From contig NZ_JAQOMR010000001.1 in NCBI RefSeq assembly GCF_028401385.1, positions 3,516,501 through 3,580,500 of the forward strand: DNA of 64,000 nucleotides. The letters are read 5' to 3'. The DNA is from Marinicella algicola (GTDB lineage Bacteria; Pseudomonadota; Gammaproteobacteria; Xanthomonadales; Marinicellaceae). The notes below the pieces were generated by a model. It was not told the origin of the DNA and did no database searches. It worked only from the letters and a program-made list of their open reading frames with translations. A program made the translations under genes and the position numbers. This document shows positions 1 through 12,547 of this stretch, in pieces. Within the stretch, counting starts at the first letter, position 1, and the number at the start of each line of letters is the position of its first letter.

Positions 1-273
1 AAAAATATTTTCAAAAAGGCCTTATAATTTACGAAATAATGAATACATATCTACTAGTTGTCGGCTAGACCCGACCAACCTAAATTACCTTTAGTAAATA
101 TTATTTCCGCCCTCGCTTCATGGCTTGAAGCGATGATGGCGCTGCTTCATCCGAAAGAGCGGCATTTTTCCGAGCGCATGGCAAGACATGGGCGCGGACT
201 TGCGTCAGGGCAGCAGCGAGGCACTGCAGCCGTCCAACACATAAATCGATCAAAATCGAGAGGAAACGGCATT

Positions 274-666
274 ATGGCAGTAGAACCAAACGGAAATCCG
301 TCCATCGGCCAGCGATGGGCAGCCTACCACCCGGCGAAATCGACGCTCGTATGGGCATGCATCCTGACCGCGGTGGTCACGATGATCGCCGGCTTTACCT
401 GGGGTGGCTGGGTCACCGGCGGCACGTCGAGGGACCTCGCGGCAGAAGCCGGCGATCTCTCTCGCTCCGAACTGGCAACGGTCATCTGTTTAGAACGGTT
501 CCGGTCCGCGCCGGATTCGGCAGAGCAAATGACCAGCCTGAAGGCCATCGGCAGTTCCTACAACCAGCGCCAGTTCATCGAGGCCGGCGGATGGGCAACG
601 ATGCCGGGTGAAACCACCGCCAACCGTTCTGCAGCTTCGGCCTGTGCCAACGCGCTGGTGAGTTGA
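274..666 (+). CDS. Conserved hypothetical single-pass membrane protein
   Basis: This is a 130-residue protein with one hydrophobic segment at about residues 23-41, just after a short basic N-terminus (AKSTLVW...). It is followed by a GGWVTGG turn and a soluble tail containing two cysteines. I recall similar small proteins of unknown function in many Rhizobiales, but I assign no role. The start at ATG 274 is chosen because GAGAGGA lies at 258-264, a suitable distance upstream. The frame is open back to a TTG at 58, but that stretch has no ribosome binding site and its translation looks random. The likely location is the inner membrane with the tail in the periplasm. The reading frame is intact. 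Confidence 0.6.
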   Translation: MAVEPNGNPSIGQRWAAYHPAKSTLVWACILTAVVTMIAGFTWGGWVTGGTSRDLAAEAGDLSRSELATVICLERFRSAPDSAEQMTSLKAIGSSYNQRQFIEAGGWATMPGETTANRSAASACANALVS

Positions 667-798
667 TCGACCGTCTACCTCCGGCCTCACACGTAAGGGC
701 CGGGGTTGGTCCAGTTGCCGCAGACACTACCCGGGGTCTCCAACCAAGACGACCGGTCAGCCGTTTGAGGCGTAATCTTTTCCTGAATGGAGTTCCCA

Positions 799-943
799 AT
801 GGCCAAGAGCCAGAAGCGAAGCAGTCGCGAAATCAGAAAGCCCAAAAAGAAAAACCGTTGCCGCCCCTGTGGCACCCACTCTCGGCTCTCAGGTCAGGGA
901 GGCTGGAAACGGCATCAAGCCCCGCGGCAAGCCAAAAGGCTGA
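799..943 (+). CDS. Small basic conserved protein, frameshifted twice in this sequence
   Basis: The ATG at 799 opens a lysine/arginine-rich N-terminus (MAKSQKRSSREIRKPKK), a type I recognise from small (about 50-60 aa) rhizobial proteins of unknown function. The expected continuation (EKPLPP) is in the next frame from about 845, and the expected C-terminus (APTLGSQVREAG, then KPRGKPKG and a TGA stop at 941) is in the third frame. Restoring one base in the A-run near 845 and one in the C-run near 868 gives a continuous product of about 48 codons. The span is 145 bases (3n+1), consistent with two lost bases. The function is unknown, and the reconstruction rests on remembered family resemblance. 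Confidence 0.4.
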
Positions 944-987
944 CGCCAGCCGGCGCACCTGCCCTCTTTTCAAGGATGTATCCGATC

Positions 988-1242
988 ATGGCACTCGACT
1001 TCCCCAATCAAAGCCGCAGCTACGACGAACACGGTCACCGCATCCGCTTCACCGGCCATGACGGCATGTTCGAAGTAATGTTCTTTATCAGGGCAGATGC
1101 GCTCAAATATCCTGCAGATGGCGAAGCGAACTACCTCGCCGCCTTCGACGCGGCACGGTCGACGATCTACGCCACCGCCCGCAAACTCTACGCCAAGGGC
1201 CGCAAGGCCATGTACGTAATGACGGCGGCTGACTTCGCCTGA
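988..1242 (+). CDS. DUF1488 family protein
   Basis: This is an 84-residue protein of the pattern LxFPNxSRSYD...IRFTGHDG..EVMFFI..DAL, with a central AAFDAAR block and a C-terminal TAADF. That pattern matches the DUF1488 family, whose small members are common in rhizobia. No catalytic motif is visible and no function is known. ATG 988 was chosen over the in-frame ATG 976 because AAGG at 972-975 is at a usable distance only from 988. The frame is intact and the gene stands alone, with ndvB starting 137 bases downstream on the same strand. Confidence 0.6.
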   Translation: MALDFPNQSRSYDEHGHRIRFTGHDGMFEVMFFIRADALKYPADGEANYLAAFDAARSTIYATARKLYAKGRKAMYVMTAADFA

Positions 1243-1378
1243 TCTGCAAGGGCGACAGAAGCGCGTTCAGTCACATGCTTATCGAAGCTGTCGCCAAGCC
1301 GCATCATTCCGTCAAGTCTGAGCTTTCGAAATAGGATGACGCGGGCGGCGCGCTGGCGACGAAACATAAGCACGCCGC

Positions 1379-4300
1379 ATGAACGCCATTCGCGTTGGGC
1401 CGGAAAGGCACGCATTGAAAATCAACCTCAATTTCAGAGGCGCCCGCTTTGCCTCCCCGCTCTGGAACGACCGTTCTCCCGTCAGACAGGAGCTTTTCAG
1501 CACCGAACGGCTGGAACAGCACGCGATCAGCCTTGCCGCAGCCCAGCCGGTGTCAGGCAAAGCACCCCGCGTCACGTCCCTGCACAAAAGGCTCAGCGAC
1601 AATGCCGTTGTCCTGCTGTCTGCATACCGGGCGAGCATCGCCGAACTGAAGAACGGGCGGGAAGTGGTACCGGCGGCGGAATGGCTTCTCGACAACTATC
1701 ATCTGGTTGAAAAGCAGATCCAGGAAATCAGGGATGACCTGCCACCCGGTTATTATCGCCAATTGCCAAAACTGGCAGATGGTCCGTTTGCCGGCTATCC
1801 AAGGGTCTTGGAACTGGCCTGGGCTTTTGTCGCGCATACCGACAGCCTGTTCGACCGTGACAAGCTGAAACGTTTTCTGATGGCTTATCAACAGGTCCAA
1901 CACCTGACCATCGGCGAATTATGGGCTGTGGCGATCACGTTGCGATTTGTGCTCGTTGAAAATCTTCGGCGGCTGGCCGACCAGATCTCCGCAGGTGGCG
2001 CGGCGCGGGCCGAAGCATCTGCGCTGAGCAAGAAGCTCCTTGATCAGGAGACCGAAGAGGCCGCCTTCGCTGTCAGCATTGCCGCGCGCCCGCAGGCTCC
2101 CTTCCCGAGCTCTTTGCCGCGCATCTGGCCAAGCAGCTGCGAAACCGGGACCCCTCGACGACACCTGCGCTCGCATGGCTGGAAAAAACTGGCACAGCAA
2201 GGTTCGTCGATTGACGAGGTTGTCCAGCACTCCCAGCAAAGACAGGGTGCCTCAAATGTCACCGTGCGCAACATCATCACAAGCATAAGGCTGATTTCCG
2301 ATATCGACTGGACGGAAATGTTCGAAAGCGTCAGTCCGGTCGACGCGCGGATGCGCCAGGCCAGCCCTTTCGAGGATATGGACTTTCCGACCCGCGATCT
2401 CTACCGAACGGCGATCGAGCAGCTTGCGCGCGGATCGTCGCTGACCGAGCTGGAGGTCACAGAACAAGCCCTTGATGCGGCTCGTGAAACAGCTTCGGGT
2501 CAAAGCGACGCGATCGAGATCGCACGCTCCTCCGATCCTGGCTACCACCTTATTTCCGAAGGCCGGCCCGCGCTTGAGCGCGCAATCGGTTTTCGCCCGC
2601 CCGCGCGCCTCTGGCTCGCTCGCCTCAACCTCCGGCTCGGAATTGCCGGCTATATTGGATCCAGCCTGATCGTCACGGCACTGCTAATGGCCCTGTCACT
2701 ATTGTTGTTGTCGCGGACGGGCCTTGAGGCTGGCTGGCTGGCCATGTTCGCGGTGCTCGGATTTCTGCCTGCATGCGAGGTGGCGACCGCCGTCGTAAAC
2801 CGGGCGATGAGCTGGTGTTTTGGTGCCACCATTCTGCCCGGTCTCTCGCTCAGGCAGGGCGTGCCGCCGTCTCTGCGCACGCTCGTCGCCATACCCACGC
2901 TTCTGACCAGCGAAGCGGACATTCTTGAACAGATCGAACGCCTTGAAATCCATCATCTCTCCGGCATTGGCGGCGATATCGTCTTCGCGCTTGTAACGGA
3001 CGGAAGCGACGCTGATCAGGAGAATATCGATTCAGACAAACGGTTGCTATCCGTGGCGTCCGATGCCATCGCCCGATTGAACAAACACCATGAACCGGTC
3101 AATGGCACAAACCGTTTCCTGCTCCTCCACCGCCGCCGCCTGTTCAATGCCAAAGAGGGCAAATGGATGGGCTGGGAACGCAAGCGTGGCAAGCTTCACG
3201 AACTCAACCGCCTGCTGCGCGGAGCCGATGACACAAGCTTCACGCCGATCGCGGGATCGCCGATCCAGGTGCCCGCAGATGTACGCTATGTCATCACACT
3301 CGATGCCGATACGCGACTTCCGCGCGATGCAGCGCACCGTCTCATCGGCAAGATGGCGCATCCGCTCAACCGCCCGCGCTTCAGCGAAGCGGAACAGCGG
3401 ATCGTCGATGGATATGGCATTTTGCAGCCGCGCGTAACACCCTCGCTGCCGGTTGGCCACGAAGGCTCGCTGTATCAGCGCGCCTTTTCCGCACCGGGCG
3501 GCATTGACCCCTATGCGGCAGCGGCCTCGAATGTGTATCAGGATCTCTTCGGTGTGGGCGCTTATACCGGTAAGGGCATCTATGATATCGATGCTTTCGA
3601 AAGCACGCTGTCCGGCCGCGTGGCTGACAATGCGATGCTCAGCCACGATCTTTTCGAGGGCGCTTTTGCGCGCGCCGGTCTGGCATCCGATGTCGAGGTC
3701 ATCGAGGAGTTCCCTGCCCGTTATGATGTCGACGCCAGGCGCCAGCACCGTTGGACGCGCGGCGACTGGCAGCTTCTGCCATGGCTGACCGGACAAGAGA
3801 GGAAACACGGCACCGTTCCCGCCGTCGGCCGCGGCATGATGCTTGACAACCTCAAGCGCTCGCTGGCAGCACCGCTGACGGTGCTGGCCTTCGGTCTCGC
3901 CTGGCTGATGCCGCTGCCCGCTGCGCTGATGGCGACCGCGCTGCTGCTTGCCGCCATGGCGATCCCCGCCTTTCTCCCAATCCTCTTCAACGTCATACCA
4001 CAAAACCGCGGCATTCATGTCGGCAGCCATCTTGCCACGCTTGGCGCGGACCTGCGCCTTGCGGCATTGCGGACGGGCCTCGATATCGTTTTCCTGCCCG
4101 ATCGGGCGTGGCGGATGACGGATGCTATCGCAAGAACACTGGCGCGGCTCTACCTGACCCGCCGCCACCTTCTCGAATGGACCACATCCGCCCAGTCACA
4201 GGGAAGCCCGCGTCTGGATGCTTCCGGCTTCTATCGTCGCATGGCGCCAGGCACTTTGATCGGCCTCGCCATTGCCCTTGCGGCAGGTCTGCTGAATCCG

Positions 4301-7300
4301 TCGTCCTTCCTGCTCGTTCTCCCGTTCGCGGTTCTATGGCTCTCAGCGCCCGCAATTGCTCTTTGGATCAGCCGGCCCCCGGCAGAAGGGGCTGGCCCCG
4401 CCATCTCTGATCAGCAGGCAGACGAGCTGCGGCTGATCGCCCGCCGAACCTGGCGCTTCTTCGAGACCTTCGTAACGCACCAAAGCAACATGTTGCCGCC
4501 CGACAACTTTCAGGAGGATCCCAGGCCGGTCATCGCCAGACGGACATCTCCGACCAATATCGGGCTCTATCTCCTCTCCGCCGTCGCGGCCCACGATTTC
4601 GGCTGGGCCGGAAAGGTCGAGACGGTCGAAAGGCTTGAGGCCACACTGAAGACGATGACGGCACTCTCAAAACACCGAGGCCACTTTTTCAACTGGTATG
4701 CGACAGATGACATGCGCGTCCTCGATCCCGCCTATGTCTCGTCGGTCGACAGCGGCAATCTAGCCGGCCACCTGATCGCCCTCGCCAATGCCTGTGAGGC
4801 GTGGGCTGAGGCAGATGACGTGTCGAATGTCCGGACAGGCATGAAAGACAGCTTGGCACTCGCTCGGGAGGCGCTGGACGCAATCGCCGGAAGCGGTCAG
4901 CAGGCTGACGAGCAACTTACACCTGTGCTTGACGACATCGAGGCCCGGCTCAACGGTTCGCAGACCTTTGAAACGTTTGCACCCATGCTGATGCGGCTTG
5001 CCGAAAAGGCCGCCACCATAGCGCGGGAGATGGTACCGAGAATCCGGGAGAATGCATGTGCCGACCTCATCTTCTGGCTTGAGGCATTGAAGAAACGGAT
5101 TGCCGAGGATAGGCGCGATCGCCTGGAGGATAACGGTCTGGAACTTCGCCTTGGGGTGGTTGCTTCCGAAGCGCGGGCGATGGCGATGGCGATGGACTTC
5201 GCTTTCCTTCTCGATCCCGAGCGCAAACTCCTGTCGATCGGTTACTCGCTCGCCGACAACAACCTTGATGCGAACTGTTACGACCTTCTCGCATCGGAAG
5301 CACGGCTTGCAAGCCTGTTCGCAATCGCCAAGGGCGATATCGAGACCCGGCACTGGTTCCTTCTCGGGCGCTCGGCAACGCCGATTTCCGGCGCTTCGGC
5401 ACTGATTTCATGGTCGGGCTCGATGTTTGAATATCTGATGCCCTCCTTGTCATGCGTGCCCCCGAAGGCAGCCTGCTCGCGCAGACCAACGGACTGGTGG
5501 TCAGGCGCCAGCAAGCCTATGCGGACGCACTCGGCACGCCATGGGGCATTTCTGAATCCGCCTACAACGCCCGCGACACGGAGCTGACCTACCAGTATTC
5601 GAATTTCGGCGTTCCTGGCCTCGGCCTGAAACGCGGCCTCTCCGAAAATGCCGTGATCGCACCCTATGCAACGGGTCTTGCCTCGATGGTCGATCCGGCC
5701 GGCGCCTGCGCAAACTACAACCGACTTTCCGCTCTGGGCGCGCTTGGCCATTATGGTTTTTACGAAGCGCTGGATTTCACCCGTAACCGGCTTTCCGAAA
5801 AGGACAAGTTCGCAATCGTGCGGACGAGTATGGCCCACCATCAGGGCATGACGATTGTGGCGATCACCAACACGCTCCATGACGGGATCATGCGCACGCG
5901 TTTCCATCGCGAACCGATGATCATGGCGTGTGAGCTGTTGCTGCAGGAACGCACGCCGCGCACTGTGGCGACTGATCATCAAAGGGTCGGGGAAGCGCCT
6001 GTCTCACCCGTCCAATCCTCACTCGGCCCTGATACGTCGCGCCGGATTTCAGCGCCTGTGGCCGGTTCCCCGGTGACGCATCTGCTTTCCAATGGCCGCT
6101 ATGCGGTGATGCTGACGGCCAACGGGGCTGGCTACAGCCGCTGGCGCGGCCTTGCCATCACACGCTGGCACGAAGACGTCACGCGTGACAGCGACGGTTC
6201 ACCCATCTTTCTGCGCGATGTCCATAGCGGCGCCTTCTGGTCCGCCGGCGCCCGGCCCCTGAGTGAACACGGCGAAAACGGCACTGTCGTCTTCGATGAG
6301 GATCGTGCTCGTTTCTTATCTGTTCAGAGCGGGCTGACCACGACAATGGATGTCATGGTTTCGGGAGAGGACGACTGCGAGGTCCGCCGCGTTTCCATAT
6401 CCAACAGCGGCAGGCGCACGCGCGAGATCGAGATCACCTCCTATGCCGAGCTGGTTCTCGCCCCGGCTTCCGCGGACACCGCGCATCCGGCATTTTCGAA
6501 AATGTTCGTCCAGACCGAATACGCCGCCGAATACGGCGCGCTGATCGCGACCCGCCGCCCGCGCACGCCGGGCGAAACCGGCATATGGGCCGCCCATTTC
6601 GCAGTGGTCGAAGGAAAGATCACTGCCGATCCGCAATTTGAAACCGACAGGGCCAGATTTATCGGGCGCGGCCGCACGGTCGCCACCGCTGCCGCCATGG
6701 AGACCGAGACGCCGCTTTCAAACACGGTCGGCACGGTGCTCGATCCGGTTTTTGCGATCCGGCAACGCGTGGCCATTGCACCCGGCAAGATCGCCCGCAT
6801 TGCCTACTGGACGATCGTCGCGTCGTCCCGGGCAGAGCTCATCGACCTGATAGACCGGCATCTCGACCGCAGCGCATTCGAACGCGCCCGGACGCTGGCA
6901 TGGACCCAGGCGCAGGTTCAGCTCCGCCACATCGATGTCAGATCCGGCGAGGCGGCGGATTTTCAGCGACTGGCGGCCCCGATCATCTATACTGACCCGC
7001 GTTTCCGCGCATCCGACACCGAAATCGCGCAAGGGGCCGGGCCACAATCCGGCTTGTGGCATCTGGGCATCTCCGGTGATTTCCCCATCGTGCTGCTCAG
7101 CATTGACGACCCGCAGGATATGGCACATGTTCATCAACTGTTGAGAGCGCATGAATACTGGCGGATGAAGAGTCTGGCCGTCGATCTCGTCATCATCAAT
7201 GCACGTGCCTCCTCCTATACTCAGGATCTGCAGAACGCCATCGAAGCGGCCCATCGCAGCAGCCAGTCGCGGCCGCGCCCTGGAATTGAACTGGCGCAGG

Positions 7301-9904
7301 GCTCGGTTTTCGTGCTTCGTGCGGACCTGATGAGCGCTGAGGCACACGCCCAGCTTCAGTCGGTCGCCCGCGTGAAACTGAATGCCCGGCGCGGCCCGAT
7401 CGCGGAGCAATATCCGGAACTGCCGGCATCACCACCGGTGCCAGTAAACCCATCAACACCAAAGCGGACACCGGCATCGGATACGGCGCCTTATCAACGT
7501 CCCGACCTCGAGTTCTTCAACGGACTTGGCGGTTTCGACAAGGATGGCCGGGAATATGTGACCATTCTCGAGGCGGGCGCGGTCACGCCTGCGCCCTGGA
7601 TCAACGTGATTGCCAATTCCGGTTTCGGCTTTCAGGTGTCAGCCGAAGGAAACGGCTACACATGGGCCGAAAACAGCCGTGAGAATCAGCTGACGCCGTG
7701 GTCGAACGATCCCGTCATCGACCCTGCCAGCGAAACGCTCTATATCCAAGACGCGGATACGGGCGAGCTGTTTTGCCCGACCGCGCAGCCGATCCGGCGC
7801 AACGGCACTTATGTCGCCCGCCACGGCTTCGGCTATAGCCGGTTCGAACACGCGGAAAGCGGGATTTCGGCTGATCTTCTTCAATATGTACCCCTTGCCG
7901 ATCCGATCAAGATTTCGCGCCTGACGCTCAGCAACACCTCCGCCCGGCCACGCCGTTTGACAGTGACAAGCTATGCCGAGCTTGTGCTCGGCGGCGCGCG
8001 CAGCACCACCGCGCCGTTCCTGATCACCGGGATCGACCCGGAAACCGGCGCCCTGTTCGCACGCAATCCATGGAGCGCGGGTTTTCCCGGTCGTATCGCC
8101 TTTGCCGATCTCGGCGGCAAACAGACGTCATGGACGGCAGATCGGAGCGAATTCCTCGGGCGCCACGGTGACCTGTCCGCGCCGCAGGCACTCAGCCCGG
8201 GCATGCCGCTTTCAGGTACCGTCGGTGCAGGCCTCGACCCCTGCGCCGCATTGCAGCGGACGATCGTGATAAACCCCGGCGAAACAATCGAAATCGTTTC
8301 GTTCCTTGGCGAGAGCGGTACCGCGGACGACGCCCGCAACCTTCTATCGCTCTATCGCGAAATCGATCTCGACGCGGTCCTGCAGGACGTCACCGACCAC
8401 TGGAGCGACCTGTTGCAGACCGTTCAGGTCAGGACGCCGGACCGGGCCATGGATATCATGCTGAACGGCTGGCTGCTCTACCAGACCGTCGCCTGCCGTA
8501 TCCGCGCGCGCTCCGCTTTCTATCAGGCGAGCGGCGCCTATGGCTTCCGCGACCAGCTTCAGGATGGCATGGCCTTGACCCTTGCCCGGCCCGAAGAGGC
8601 CCGGCACCATCTTTGCGCGCTGCTTCCCGGCAGTTTGCCGAGGGCGACGTCCAGCATTGGTGGCTGCCACAGTCCGGCCAGGGGTCAGAACCCGCATTTC
8701 CGATGACCGGGTCTGGCTCGCATTCGTGGCCGCAACCTATGTCAAAACAACCGGTGACGAGGCCGTGCTTGACGTTGTCGTGCCCTTTCTTGAAGGCCCG
8801 CCACTGGAACCCGGCCAGCACGATGCCTTCTTTCATCCAACGATCGCTGCCGAAACGGGCTCGCTTTTCGAACACATGGCCCGCGGCCTCGACCAGTGTA
8901 TTGAACTGACCGGCGCGCATGGCCTGCCACTGATGGGCACCGGCGACTGGAACGACGGCATGAACCGTGTCGGTGAAGACGGCAAAGGCGAAAGCGTCTG
9001 GCTCGGCTGGCTGCTGCTGGCCGCCATCGATCTCTGTGCTCCGCTCGCCGAACACCGCGATCCGCAACGTAGCGATCGCTGGCGCGCCCATGCAGAAGCG
9101 CTGCGCGAGGCGATCGAAACGCATGCCTGGGATGGCGAGTGGTATGCCCGTGCGACCTTCGATGACGGCACATGGCTCGGTACCAGCGACAATCAGGAGT
9201 GCCGGATTGATTCCATCGCGCAGTCCTGGTCCGTCCTGTCCGGCGCCGGCGATCCGACGCGCGCTTCCACCGCCCTGGCCTCGCTTGAACGGCATCTCAT
9301 CCGCCGCGAGGACAAGCTGGCGCTGCTGTTCACGCCGCCCTTCGACGATGGCCCGCGCGATCCCGGCTATATCAAGGGCTATCCTCCGGGCTTGCGCGAA
9401 AACGGCGGGCAGTACAGCCATGCGGCCATGTGGGCGATCATGGCTTTCGCCAAATCCGGCGCCGGCGGCAAGGCGCATGAGTTGTTCGCACTTCTGAACC
9501 CGATCAACCATGCCCTGACCGCCGCAGACACCGAGCGCTACAAGGTCGAACCCTATGTCGTTGCTGCCGACGTCTATTCCGTCGCACCGCATGTCGGCAG
9601 GGGCGGGTGGACCTGGTACACAGGCTCCGGCGGCTGGATGTATCGCGCGGGCATTGAAGGCATTCTCGGAATCCGGCGCGAGGGCAGTTTCCTGGTTATC
9701 GCCCCTTCCATTCCGGTTGAATGGCCGGACTTCGAGGCCGTCGTGACAGTCGATAAAACCCGGTTCAGCATCCGGGTGGATAACACAAGGCAACCGGGTT
9801 CGGGCGCTTGGAACGCCGTTCTGGATGGCAATGTGCATATACCCTCAGCGGGGTCTGTGCGCGCACCTGTCGACGGAGTGGACCATATCCTGCTTCTTGG
9901 ATAA
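1379..9904 (+). CDS. ndvB: Cyclic beta-1,2-glucan synthase (NdvB/ChvB type), frameshifted in this sequence
   Basis: The full span is 2,842 codons, almost exactly the usual size of NdvB/ChvB. The enzyme sits in the inner membrane, builds beta-1,2-glucan from UDP-glucose and cyclises it; the product is periplasmic and supports osmoadaptation and host infection. The N-terminus carries the family block ELFSTERLEQHA...PAAEWLLDN. Membrane segments lie near 2640-2800 and 3860-4000. The glycosyltransferase core has a DxD-type motif (TLDADT, about 3299-3315) and Q-x-x-R-W (RQHRW, near 3740). The C-terminal GH94 phosphorylase-like domain contains GTGDWNDGMN (near 8940), which holds the expected catalytic Asp. 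The frame breaks at about 2090, 2188, 5449, 8612 and 8688; the 5449, 8612 and 8688 breaks each equal one lost base, and the first two cancel each other. I read these as sequence errors. Confidence 0.9.
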
Positions 9905-10191
9905 GCCAATGTGGAACCACCTCCCGCCGTGTTCATTGTCACTATCCCCGGACGATTGCAGAGCGGCCCTGTGCGGGCGAACGAAACCATGATGATGTTT
10001 ATGTTCGGACGTTCGCGAAGGTGAAAGGCAATGCCAGACTGCTGTCGAACGCCTGCCCCATGGATACACGCGCCGGAGCCGTCTCGAAAACGGCCGCGGC
10101 GACAGGCTCGAGGAGGCCAGACAACGAGCCGAAGCAAGAGCGAACACTCGGCTACCGAAAGCCACCGCATGAAATATCTTCAGACTAAGCC

Positions 10192-10249
10192 TTTGAAATT
10201 ATTGGAGCGGGTAGCGGGAATCGAACCCGCGCGTTCAGCTTGGGAAGCT
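10192..10249 (-). repeat. Left attachment-site-like repeat (tRNA-Gly 3' fragment)
   Basis: On the minus strand this reads as the second half of tRNA-Gly(CCC): the anticodon arm (AGCTTCCCAAGCT), an intact T-arm with GCGGG/CCCGC pairing, the acceptor strand, an encoded CCA and about 9 bases beyond. The D-arm and 5' acceptor half are absent, so it cannot make a tRNA. It repeats 40756-40812, and looser similarity extends another 10-12 bases to the left. Confidence 0.8.
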
Positions 10250-10340
10250 ATCGAATTTACGAGCAAAATTAATGCTTCGTTTCAAGTCCAACGTCGCCCG
10301 CTCCGATCCGTTTTCCTCGTATTCACAATGCCTGTACGGT

Positions 10341-10925
10341 AGAACTCGCGGCACGGGCATCGGCTCCGGTCTGATTGCCGATGGGCACCTCTACCATGGT
10401 GCCAAAGGCGCGTCCGGTGATATCGGTCACATCCAGCTCAACCGGGAAAAGGTCCCGCTTTGCCGTTGCGGCAAGGTTGGCTGTCTTGAGGCCCATGCCG
10501 CCGGATGGGCGATTGCACGCGAATTGCGCGCAAACGGCTTCGAGGCAGAGGATGCGCACGATGTCGTCCGCCTGATCGATCAACACGTTCCGGAAGCGAT
10601 CGGCCTTCTGCGGGAAGCCGGACGCGCAATCGGCGAGGTGGTTGCCGGTGTCGTGTGCATTCTCAGTCCCAGAACGATCAGGGTCGGCGGCACGCTGGCC
10701 GCAGAACAGGAATATCTGGTCGCGGTACTGCGCGAGCGGGTTTATCAACGCTGTCTGCCGCTGGCGACCAACAACCTGATCATCGAAGCCACGTCGACGA
10801 GTGAAATCGGGTGCCTGACGGGCGCCGCCATTCTGCTGAAGCAGAAAATGTTCACAAGAGATGGCTCCGTACTCCTGCTGAAGCGATATCAGGAATGGCG
10901 TTTGGAAGATTTCGACAAAAAATAG
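10341..10925 (+). pseudogene. ROK family protein, C-terminal fragment
   Basis: Only the second half of a ROK (repressor/ORF/sugar kinase) protein is present. It begins at about GTGIGSGLIADG, followed by GAKGASGDIGHIQL and the ROK zinc-type cluster C-R-CGKVGCLEA, then an intact C-terminus ending at a TAG. ROK regulators and kinases run about 300-400 residues, so roughly 100-200 N-terminal residues are missing, including the nucleotide-binding motif and any helix-turn-helix. The frame runs open upstream into non-homologous DNA and the tRNA fragment. The truncation lies about 90 bases inside the left island boundary, so it was probably cut by integration or later deletion. It is unlikely to be functional. 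Confidence 0.65.
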
Positions 10926-10943
10926 CCACTAGAATCCAGCAAA

Positions 10944-10975
10944 CCGAATAACCCCGGCAGGGCGGGGTCATTCGG
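10944..10975. terminator. Hairpin between convergent genes (probable bidirectional terminator)
   Basis: CCGAAT-A-ACCCCG is followed by a 6-base loop and then CGGGGT-C-ATTCGG. This gives a 13-bp stem with one mismatch between the ROK fragment (plus strand) and tctA (minus strand). A TTT lies just past the stem on the minus strand, and there is no long T-run on either side. Confidence 0.5.
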
Positions 10976-11037
10976 CTCGCCTTGATGGACATCCCCATTC
11001 AAGCCTAGTTATTTGCTCAAACTCTGCTTATTGGGGG

Positions 11038-12521
11038 TCATCCCCTAAACCGAAGCAGGGAACGGATCAGCGGAACCGCCAGCGTCAATATGGCCGCCGT
11101 CAGCAGTACAACGGTGATTGGACGCGTGTAGAGGAAGTCATAGCTGCCGCCTGAAAGCGAGAGCGCCCGGCGAAAGTTCGCTTCGGCCATAGGTCCCATG
11201 ATCAACGCTAGAACAATCGGCGAGGCAGGGAACCCCCATTTCTGCATGAAATATCCGACCACGCCCGCAGCAAGCATGATGTAGACGTCAAACATCGAAT
11301 TATTCAGGGCATAGGTGCCCACGATGCAGAGCGCCAGTATCGCCGGCGTCAGGATGGAGCGCGGAACCTGGAGCACGCGACCGAGAATGCGCATGGCACC
11401 GAAGGACATAAACACCATGACGGCGTAGCAGAAGAGCATGCCGACAAAGAGAGTAAAGACCAGATTTGCGTGTTCCTGGAACAGCAGAGGGCCGGGCTGC
11501 AGTCCTTGCAGGGTAAGGGCACCGAGCATGATCGCCGTCACGGCATCCCCTGGAATGCCCAGCGTCAGCATGGTCAGAAGCGCACCACCTGTACAGCCGT
11601 TTGCGCCAGCCTCACAGGCGGCCACGGCCGTGATCTCACCCTTTCCGTAATTCTCCGGTGTTTTTGAGAACCGGCGAGCCTCATTATAGGCTACATAGGC
11701 AGCGATGTCCGATCCGGCGCCGGGGATCATACCGATCATGGTACCCATGCCGGCTGAACGGAAAACTGTCGGCAATAGCCCCCGATATACCGTCCATGGC
11801 GGCAGCAGCCGCCCCAGAGCCGCTTTTGTCTTCAGGCTCACAGCGGTTTTCTCCAGTGTGGAGAATGCCTCGGCAGCCGCAAACAACCCGATCATGACTG
11901 GAATGAAAGGCACCTGGTAAAGTTCGGTAAAGCCGCCGGTGAAGCGAGGAAATCCCCCATTGGATCCATGCCGACGGTTGCAATAAGCAGGCCGAGAAAG
12001 CCGGCGATCAATCCCTTGATTGGCGAGCGCCCGGAAATTCCCGAGATGATCGAGAGTCCGAAAACCGCAAGCCCGAAGGATTCCGCCGCGCTGAAATTCA
12101 GCGCGAAGCGCGCAATGATCGGCCCGAGAAAGATCAGGACGATGATACTGCCTGTACCGCCGATAAACGCTGAGATGGCTGCGGTTCCAAGCGCCAGGCC
12201 AGCCTTGCCCTTCTTGGTGAGTTCATAACCGTCAAGTGCTGTGGCGGCGGCTGCCGGCGTACCGGGGATACGCAGCAGGATCGCAGTTGCCGTCCCGCCA
12301 TGGACAGCGCCGAAAAACACACCACAGATCATCAGGAGACCGGAGATCGGATCCATTCCGAAAGTGAAAGGTAGCATGATGGCGACACCCATGGCCGCTG
12401 TCAGGCCAGGCATTGCACCGATGATGATGCCGAGCGCTACGCCGCAGACAGCGAGCACAAGCGCAAACGGATTGGCGGCCAGATTGGCAACGCCCTGCAT
12501 GAGCATATCGAGCTGATACAT
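11038..12521 (-). CDS. tctA: Tripartite tricarboxylate transporter large membrane subunit TctA, one frameshift
   Basis: The span is 495 codons after repair, the normal TctA length. TctA is the 12-segment channel of secondary transporters that take organic acids from a periplasmic binding protein. Family blocks seen are GAMPGLTAAMGVAIMLPFTF near the N-terminus, GGTATAILLRIPGTPAAAATA, and in the second half GMIPGAGSDIAAYVAYNEAR and GIPGDAVTAIMLGAL. The frame breaks at the GGGGG run near 11961; adding one G gives the continuous GGFPRFTGGFTELYQVPFIP. The start at 12521 has AAGGA upstream. It is last in a tctC-tctB-tctA order, 27 bases after tctB. The linked dgo genes suggest a sugar-acid substrate, which is inference. 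Confidence 0.88.
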
Positions 12522-12547
12522 ATTGTTTTTCCTTCTTCAGGCTCGGC

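Noticed and set aside
3047..4168. A 373-codon minus-strand reading frame opposite the ndvB glycosyltransferase core
   Set aside because: It lies over the DxD and QxxRW region of ndvB and has no start signal or homology.
8456..9838. A 460-codon minus-strand reading frame opposite the end of ndvB
   Set aside because: The plus strand carries the conserved GH94 domain with GTGDWNDGMN; the antisense translation resembles nothing.
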